DNA of 64,000 bases from Coptis chinensis. Its lineage: Eukaryota; Streptophyta; Magnoliopsida; Ranunculales; Ranunculaceae. Position numbers and translations under genes: made by a program. The stretch spans positions 80,009,501-80,073,500 of the forward strand of contig CM027378.1 in the NCBI GenBank assembly GCA_015680905.1. Reading direction: 5' to 3'. Positions 58,087 through 64,000 of the stretch are shown piece after piece. Positions within the stretch are counted from its first letter, which is position 1; each line of letters opens with the position of its first letter. The notes beneath the pieces were generated by a model that saw nothing but the letters and a program-made list of their open reading frames with translations, was not told the DNA's origin and did not search any database.

Positions 58087-58730
58087 TATGTCAGGTGATG
58101 TGTGTGAAATAGTAGCTAGAGGTGCAGTGGGTGGTATACTAGATAGACTTGTTTGTTGACGTTGTTGTGTAATTACGCTACGTGTTTTGTTCGCCGGACC
58201 TTAATCTCATACAAGGCTAAAACCAAACTTAGCTAAACACATCAACACTCCAAACAATTCTGATATACTAGTATAAACCTCTAACAGGAGATGCGAGGTG
58301 TGGAAGAAAGGAATACCTGATTGCGCCCTTGCTTCGCTTATGAATAGCGTCTTGTTTATGCGTGTTCAGTGTATATAACAAGTTAGAACACTGAAAAATA
58401 TGAAAATCAAAGTTCGAATCAAAACTGTCAAAATCCGGAAAAATTTGCTAAAGTCGGTCGTCGCTGCATAGAAGCCGTCATGTCCCGTAACTTGGTATTC
58501 CAGAGTTTCAGGGCGGGTCACGCTCCACAAGGGGGCGGGTCGCGCTCTTGCTCCAGGCTATAGGGCGCAGGTGCGCTCTGCTAGGGCGCGGTCGCGCTCA
58601 GTGTTATTTTGTCGGAACTTTCCAACGTTAAATCGGATAACCACAGTATGAATCAAACACGGGTGGGTGGGTGAAATGGGACTTTAAGAAAAGTACTAAC
58701 ACTACGAAAACAATACGAAAGTGAAACTAA
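58087..58730 (-). other. J leader with CpG-rich repeats
   Basis: Noncoding leader. GC-rich repeats between 58,460 and 58,600 (for example GGGCGGGTCGCGCTC and GGGCGCGGTCGCGCTC, plus-strand view) stand out in AT-rich sequence. Confidence 0.68.
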
Positions 58731-58747
58731 GATGGCAGCGGCGCCAT
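58731..58747 (-). other. J primer-binding site, tRNA-Asp-like
   Basis: The minus strand reads TGGCGCCGCTGCCATC just inside the 5' LTR, as in A. Confidence 0.7.
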
Positions 58748-58748
58748 T

Positions 58749-60290
58749 TGATAAAAGTGAAATTGACTAGCTTACCTACGAAATGAACGATGAAACTCAA
58801 AACGTAAGTAAACTAAAACTAATCTTATGTGCCTATATTTTATCAAAGATTTCTACTCTCAATCCTATGAGATATAGTGGAGTAGAGTGATTCGTTCCAC
58901 TCCTAGTCCTTCCGCATGCTGTGTTATCACGTGTAATTACTCTACTTAAGGTCTAATGAGAGATTTTACTTAAAAGGCAACTAGACTACGATGCAACTAC
59001 CCACAAGATGCCACTAGTCGGTTATCAAAATAACTAAGGGAATGCTACATTGATTCAATGATAAGGAGTTAGAGGGGATTGATTCCACCTAAACTTCGAC
59101 TTAATCCTATTAACGGCATTTAATCGTCAGAATCCGAATTGAATCGCCCCAGAAACAATTGGTTCTTCCTAATCCCTAATTACACATGGCATTCCTACCA
59201 ATTCATAACTAGCATGTGAATGATTAAACCCATTCTCATGGTGAACTAATCATTTCTAGAGTGGAAAGGAAATTACGGCGATTCTACGATAGTCGGAATC
59301 AAGCTTTCATCAAGGCTTCTCAACCCCCTCTAATGGAGGTTTAGCCGAGAATCATTACGCAATCATTTTCGATTAAAGTTAAACAAAACATGATATAAAG
59401 AATTGAAATTTACTAATCTAAATTAAACAATAATTAAAATCTAATTAATAACTATGAATTGAATAACAAGTAGTAAATGAATAAGATCTAACACAAATGT
59501 AAATGACAAGAATCGAAATTTAACAACTAGCTATTTTATTAATCAAACTAATTAAGACTAATGATTCTAATAGTTTAATCTAAAACAAGAATTGGATTTG
59601 AAATTAAACTTAATTAAAACAATTAAATCTAGATCTAGAAGCTATTCTAATGACTACTTTCTATTATAAGCTCCTTTATTTTCTAACCTAAAAATCTACT
59701 ATTCTCTACTAAAAAATCTACCATTAACAAAGAGCTAATCTTTTGTTTTTATACTTTCAGATCTAAAAATCGTGCATGGCCTTGGAGCCATGTTTTGGGC
59801 CAGAGAATCAGGCCCAAAACCCAATTCTTTCAGTAAAAAATGGCCTCTTCAGCTGCAGTTGGCTTCAACAGACTTTTCGTCCACTTCTGCTCCTCTGATT
59901 GGATCACGGCTTAGACCATTGGAAATCTCTTTCTGAGCCGGTCGTTTTGACATAAGGTAGGCCCCATTCCGAGGTCTGAGTCCAAAGATATAGCCTTCGG
60001 AAGTTCTCACGACTTTAGTGTCTTTGTTTTACGCGCCGACTTTTCAGCTTTTGACCGGGCTTTAGAAAGGCTTTGTCTTCTTGAATCTTGGCCTTTAATC
60101 ACGGAACTCCTTAGTAACTGACCTTTGCTCCTTTATCTCGCTAAAGTGGCACATTTCTGCACAAAATAGACTTTGAAGGCTGAAATGCATAAAAACACGT
60201 AATCAGTGTTAACTCTTAATTATTACTCATATAATTGGTCTAAAAGTATGTCTGTTACCTGGTTAAAACTACAGTTTTGGGCTCTTATCA
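58749..60290 (-). repeat. J 5' LTR
   Basis: 1,542 bp. It aligns end to end with 47585-49116 with scattered substitutions and short indels. Confidence 0.9.
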
Positions 60291-61020
60291 AGATGAAAAC
60301 TGGAATTTCAGTGTTTTGGGCACAGGTCGCGCTTGGATGAAACTCTGGCTGACAGTGCTTGGGGAGCGGGTGGCACTCCACTAGGGCGCAGGTGCGCTCC
60401 GAGCTGCAGAGTTGCTAAAATGGAGAAGAAAAATGGGAAGCGTGGGAGTGAAAGGTGAGAGATGAATCTTAGGTGTAGTGTGGGTTGTGAGTGTAGAATG
60501 AATGAAGTTTTTATAGGTTTTAAGTTGCTAAAACGAATCGAGAAGTTGCCGAAAAGCCTTAAGGCAATTGCCGGAAACAAAAAATTTCAAAACCGAAAAT
60601 GGAAACAACCCATATTCTTGATTCTAAAACAACCTTAATATCTTTTAGATTTAATTTAGAATAGTAACTTCTAAACTCTTTTAGATTTCATCCTATCAGA
60701 ACATCTAATTATAGGTATGGCCATATCGGCAATATTCTCAACCATCACTCCAAAACAACTTATAAAATTGAGGATCATATAACAAATCATGCTAGAGTAA
60801 ATAATACCACCCCTAAACAATTCAGGAAGGTGGGATTAACAATAAAATCAAAGCATAATTTGAAAAACTAAATTATATTCAAATTCAAATTCAAATACAA
60901 TTAACTACCGAATTTAAATTTAATTACAAAATTTAAAAAACTTAATATTCGAACTAATAAAAACAATAAAAACAACTAAATAACATCGAAACAACATATT
61001 TTTAGAAAACCTAGACACGT
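60291..61020 (-). other. H spacer between ORF A and ORF B, second part
   Basis: CpG-rich repeats (GGGCGCAGGTGCGCTCC near 60,383) adjoin the J insertion. Then come an AT-rich part and a polypurine-like motif (CCACCCCTAAAC at 60811-60822) after the ORF A end. No gene is visible. Confidence 0.65.
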
Positions 61021-62195
61021 GATGAAGATGGACCTTGAGATGGAGATTAGGCCTGGGATGAAGATGGGGCCTGCGATGAAGAAGAGCCCGAGCCATCCGT
61101 CTTTTGATGACAACGCTCATGCCTGTCAGACTTATCTTAAACAGAAACCTCCATGGGTGGCATGCGTCGTAGAATCTCTACTTTCGAACAGGTATTTGTG
61201 CTTCCATCTCGCCTTCATCTCTCAGATAATCTAAACCCGACGTACCGGAGGATTGTCTCCATGTTATAGTGGAGATCCGACTGGCTCTTGTCGAGCATTT
61301 CAAAATTCGTCTGAAGGGTATTTTGTTTCATTCGATTTTAATCTGCCTATCTCGTATATCTTGACAAATAGCATAAATGCAATGCACGCCAGTATGCAAC
61401 ACTGACATGCGTTCTGAATCAGACGTACACCTCTCTAAGGCATCTTCATCCAAACATGTCATGTCCTCCCTTTCCTCATCCATATCAACCATCCTGTCCT
61501 CCGACAACATCCAAGTCTTTTGGATACACTCCCTATAAATAATTTCGTTTGAATGCAATTTCAACATAGTCCGCTGAGTTCTTGGTTCCCCCACCCCCCC
61601 AAGACAACATTATCTTCGTAATTAAAGTAGGAAATGGTGCAATACTCTTGCCAACTCCTCTAATCATATTTATCAAAAACTCGAGGATACATAATTTATA
61701 CCTCTTCTTTTGCAATATCCAAATAACGTGTAGACATGTCAAACCGATGTTGCTCACTTTCTCCTTCCCAATGACGTTCTTACCAATCTACTGAGCTACA
61801 GCCAGTTGGTTGGTTCGCAGCGATAATTGTCGAGCACAATGAGAATTCAGATTGTATTGACCCTCCATGAGAGTGTCTTTTATCAAAGTAGGAACTCCAG
61901 TATACTGGGATTCCTGCACGGTGGCTTCGAGGTGGCGTGCAGGCGTAATGCCTACAATCTCAGCCAATTTCTCTATTGATAATTTTCTCCACGTCCTGGC
62001 CACCTTCATGAAAATTTTCTGTCCATCCAACTCTCTCTTCTTATAAAATTGTTCTACTAAATCGGAGTAGTAGAAATCATCTGTCGAGTACCACAACCTA
62101 TTCCAATTCCTTCTAATCATCTTATCACCGAAAAGCGGCGCGAAGCGATCGGCTGTAAACGCTTGTTCCAGCAAAATCCTTCGCCTTTGAGCCAT
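61021..62195 (-). pseudogene. H ORF A, unknown protein
   Basis: The start at 62195 (MAQRRRILLEQAFTADRFA) lines up with C and J. The N-terminal open stretch 61788-62195 has RRNWNRLWYSTDDFYYSDLV, FYKKRELDGQKIFMKVART and LAEIVGITPARHLEATVQES. The middle part 61533-61757 has LTCLHVIWILQKKRYKLCI and MIRGVGKSIAPFPTLITKI. Further pieces reach 61328 and below. The core motifs are shared with C and J, while many other positions differ, so H represents an older branch. A few breaks are visible. Confidence 0.66.
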
Positions 62196-62969
62196 TGAGA
62201 TTTTGGAATGATTTGGGGGTGTAAATGGAATGTGGGGATGGAGTTTGAGACAACCTCACTAACAAAACAATGGTGGTGGCACGGTAGTGGCGCGACAGTT
62301 CGAGTTTTTTCAAAAGTTTTACTGTTTTGGCAGTTGCAATTGTTGGAGATGGCGGTGGGGAGGTTGTGAGGAAGGTTTGCAGTGGGTTTAACTTTGGGCG
62401 TGGGTGTATTGAGGTTTCTTTTTTTATTTATTTATTTTTTATTTTGGTTAAGGTTTGGAAGCTTTGTTAATGGTGGAAGTTAAAAAAATATTGCAATTCT
62501 GTTTTAGAATTAGAGGAAGAAGACGCACGTGCGTCACACGTGCATTCTTTGGGCCCAAGCCCAAATCGTGTTTTCGAAATTCGTCAATTTTTTGCACAGT
62601 TCAACCTAAAATTGCCGCTTTGTTACCGGTCCAATTTATGCGAATAAGATATGGAAACGATCAGGAGAGAATTTCCAATCCAATGATACATAAAACACTC
62701 TATTCCAACCGTGGGTGACAAATGAGAAGATGGAAAATGCCTTGAAGTGCGTGTATGACGTAAGTTATGCGAACGAATGAAATCTAATTTTGTAGATAAT
62801 GTCAACCCGAATCGAAATACAATTAAATGGCCTCAGCAACACAAATGGAAAGTCGGACAATCCCGGATGGAAAACGAACACCTGACCCCCAAACAAATTT
62901 TTGGCAATGAATTTTAGAAAATTTGTTTTAACGTGGGTCTTTTAAGGTCAGATTCCCGAGACATCTAAA
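62196..62969 (-). other. H region between protease and ORF A
   Basis: It resembles 53,853-54,620 of J, but only one copy of the conserved motif is present (GGTCTTTTAAGGTCAGATTC near 62,940) and there is no TA tract. A polypurine-like CTGACCCCCAAAC occurs near 62,882-62,894. No gene is visible. Confidence 0.65.
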
Positions 62970-64000
62970 TTAACGTGGGTCTTTCGTCATAGCGTCAAGG
63001 GAAAAATGGATGTTGACAGGGTGTGACTCACGAGGTCGCAGGGAAGAGTTGTAAAAGAGTTGAAGGAAATCTTCCTCAATTTCCTCTACGTCCAAGGAGT
63101 CCTTGTCGAAGTTGGAACTTCCAAAGGAAAGGAATTTGTGCATCTGGTCATCTGAAAACGTGGTTTTGAAATAATCATTAGCAAAGCTCTCGATCATGCT
63201 AACCACTCCATCGATATTCATATCAGGAAACTGTTTGATTGTTTTAAAAACATTGACCTCAGCGGAAAGATGGCCAAAGGACAAGGATATCGAACCATCG
63301 CGGCAGTTTATAAGTTCGTTGGCAATTGCCAAGAAATGGCACCCTAAAATGATCGGAACAGAATCATTAGCGACTTCTGTATCGAGGATAACAAAATCCA
63401 CAGGATAGTAGAAATCTTGAACCTTAACCAACACATTTTCCACTACACCCTTAGGATATACTTGATAAACCTATCAGCTACTTGCAACGTCATTGTTGTA
63501 GGTTGCATTTCCTGTAGACCTATTTGTGTATATAAATAATAAGAGAGTAAGTTAACACTCTCCCCGAGGTCTAATAAAGCAGTGGTCGTGTGAGTATCCC
63601 CTAAGGTGCATTGTATAGTAGGACGACCAGGGTCCTTGTACTTAACGATTCCATTGTGTTCCGTTAAAGTTGGAAACTGTTCTGGTAAAAACGCGTCTTT
63701 AGGAATCTTTGTCTTACGCCTAGTAGTGCACAACTCTTTAAGAAACTTAGCATGGCGAGGTAATTTTTTAATTGCTTCCAGAAAAGGTAACTTTATCGTT
63801 AGATTTTTAAAAACTTCCCTAATCTCGTAAAAGTTTGTATCCCTGTTTAACATAGTTAATTTCTGGGGAAATGGTGGTTTCTCTCTATATTTAGCGTATG
63901 GATCAACTAGATGTCTAACCTTTGCTTTCTGTTTCTTAGGTTGTGGTTTAACTAGTACCTCGATAGGTAGGATCTTCCGTTATCATTTTGGTATCTAGTT
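62970..64000 (-). pseudogene. H protease and end of gag, cut by window edge
   Basis: The open stretch 63443-63853 has NLTIKLPFLEAIKKLPRHAK and the active-site region LLDLGESVNLLSYYLYTQIG. The stretch 62970-63443 has FYYPVDFVILDTEVANDSVP and the following helix. The extension seen in A, C and J is mostly absent here. From 63,854 to the right edge the sequence is the gag C-terminus and linker. A few breaks are visible. Confidence 0.75.

Larger units (their letters stand above)
47585..60290 (-). mobile_element. J: non-autonomous Athila-like element with Gag-PR, ORF A and ORF B
   Basis: 12.7 kb with two LTRs of about 1.53 kb that are nearly identical over long stretches, so the insertion is fairly young. 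Minus-strand order: LTR, tRNA-Asp-like primer site, CpG-rich leader, gag, protease with extension, ORF A, ORF B, 3' noncoding region, polypurine tract, LTR. There is no RT, RNase H or integrase. The flanks TCACG (47580-47584) and AGATG (60291-60295) do not match. A few breaks are visible in the coding parts. It is the most complete copy of this family here. Confidence 0.88.
46436..64000 (-). mobile_element. H: Athila-like Gag-PR/ORF A/ORF B element, split by J
   Basis: Two pieces (46436-47584 and 60291-64000) flank element J. Read on the minus strand from the right edge they give gag-protease, ORF A, spacer and ORF B, the same order as in C and J. H runs out of the window on the right, and its 3' end must lie left of G. 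H is more diverged from C and J than those two are from each other. A few breaks are visible. Confidence 0.78.

Noticed and set aside
1-64000. Host genes, tRNA, rRNA, CRISPR arrays, Helitrons or MITEs
   Set aside because: Nothing in the window had the motifs or structure; every long open frame is accounted for by a retroelement or a low-complexity tract.

Overview
This window reads as repeat-rich heterochromatin from a flowering plant, probably a eudicot. It is AT-rich and I find no host gene, rRNA, tRNA or CRISPR array. Almost all of it is LTR retrotransposons of the Athila branch of Ty3/gypsy: LTRs open TGATAAG and mostly close TTATCA, the primer-binding site is tRNA-Asp-like, the internal regions are long, and gag-protease is Athila-type. 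Also present are one end of a different Ty3/gypsy element and one L1-type LINE.

Layout, using letters for the elements. K (1-1483, minus) is the 5' end of a gypsy element inside the 3' region of E. E has only its 3' region and 3' LTR here (1484-3490 and 25012-25318, plus). C (3491-25006, plus) sits inside the E LTR. A (4068-13035, minus) sits inside the 5' LTR of C, with a perfect 5-bp target duplication. D (25319-29088, plus) surrounds E. F (about 29481-44090, minus) is an old autonomous-type Athila with gag, protease, RT, RNase H, integrase and a post-integrase ORF. A 6.7-kb L1 LINE (32144-38846, minus) interrupts the F integrase. G (about 44091-46435, plus) is the 3' end of another Athila. 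H (46436-47584 and 60291-64000, minus) is split by J (47585-60290, minus). The simplest reading is a nest: A in C in E in D in F in G in H, with J separately in H. The outer steps (F in G, D in F) are inferred, because the partner ends lie outside the window.

The most unusual content is in C, J and H. These Athila relatives encode Gag and protease but no RT, RNase H or integrase. Where pol would be, C and J carry a short protease-linked extension, followed by two separate ORFs that I do not recognise: ORF A (about 390 codons) and ORF B (about 305 codons). Each coding block in C and J is followed by a noncoding tract with a copy of the polypurine motif that also marks the 3' LTR border. The leaders before gag and before ORF B both carry clustered CpG-rich repeats. 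They look like non-autonomous, gag-bearing passengers that would need pol in trans from an F-like element. All copies are fossils; none of the multi-ORF copies looks fully intact.
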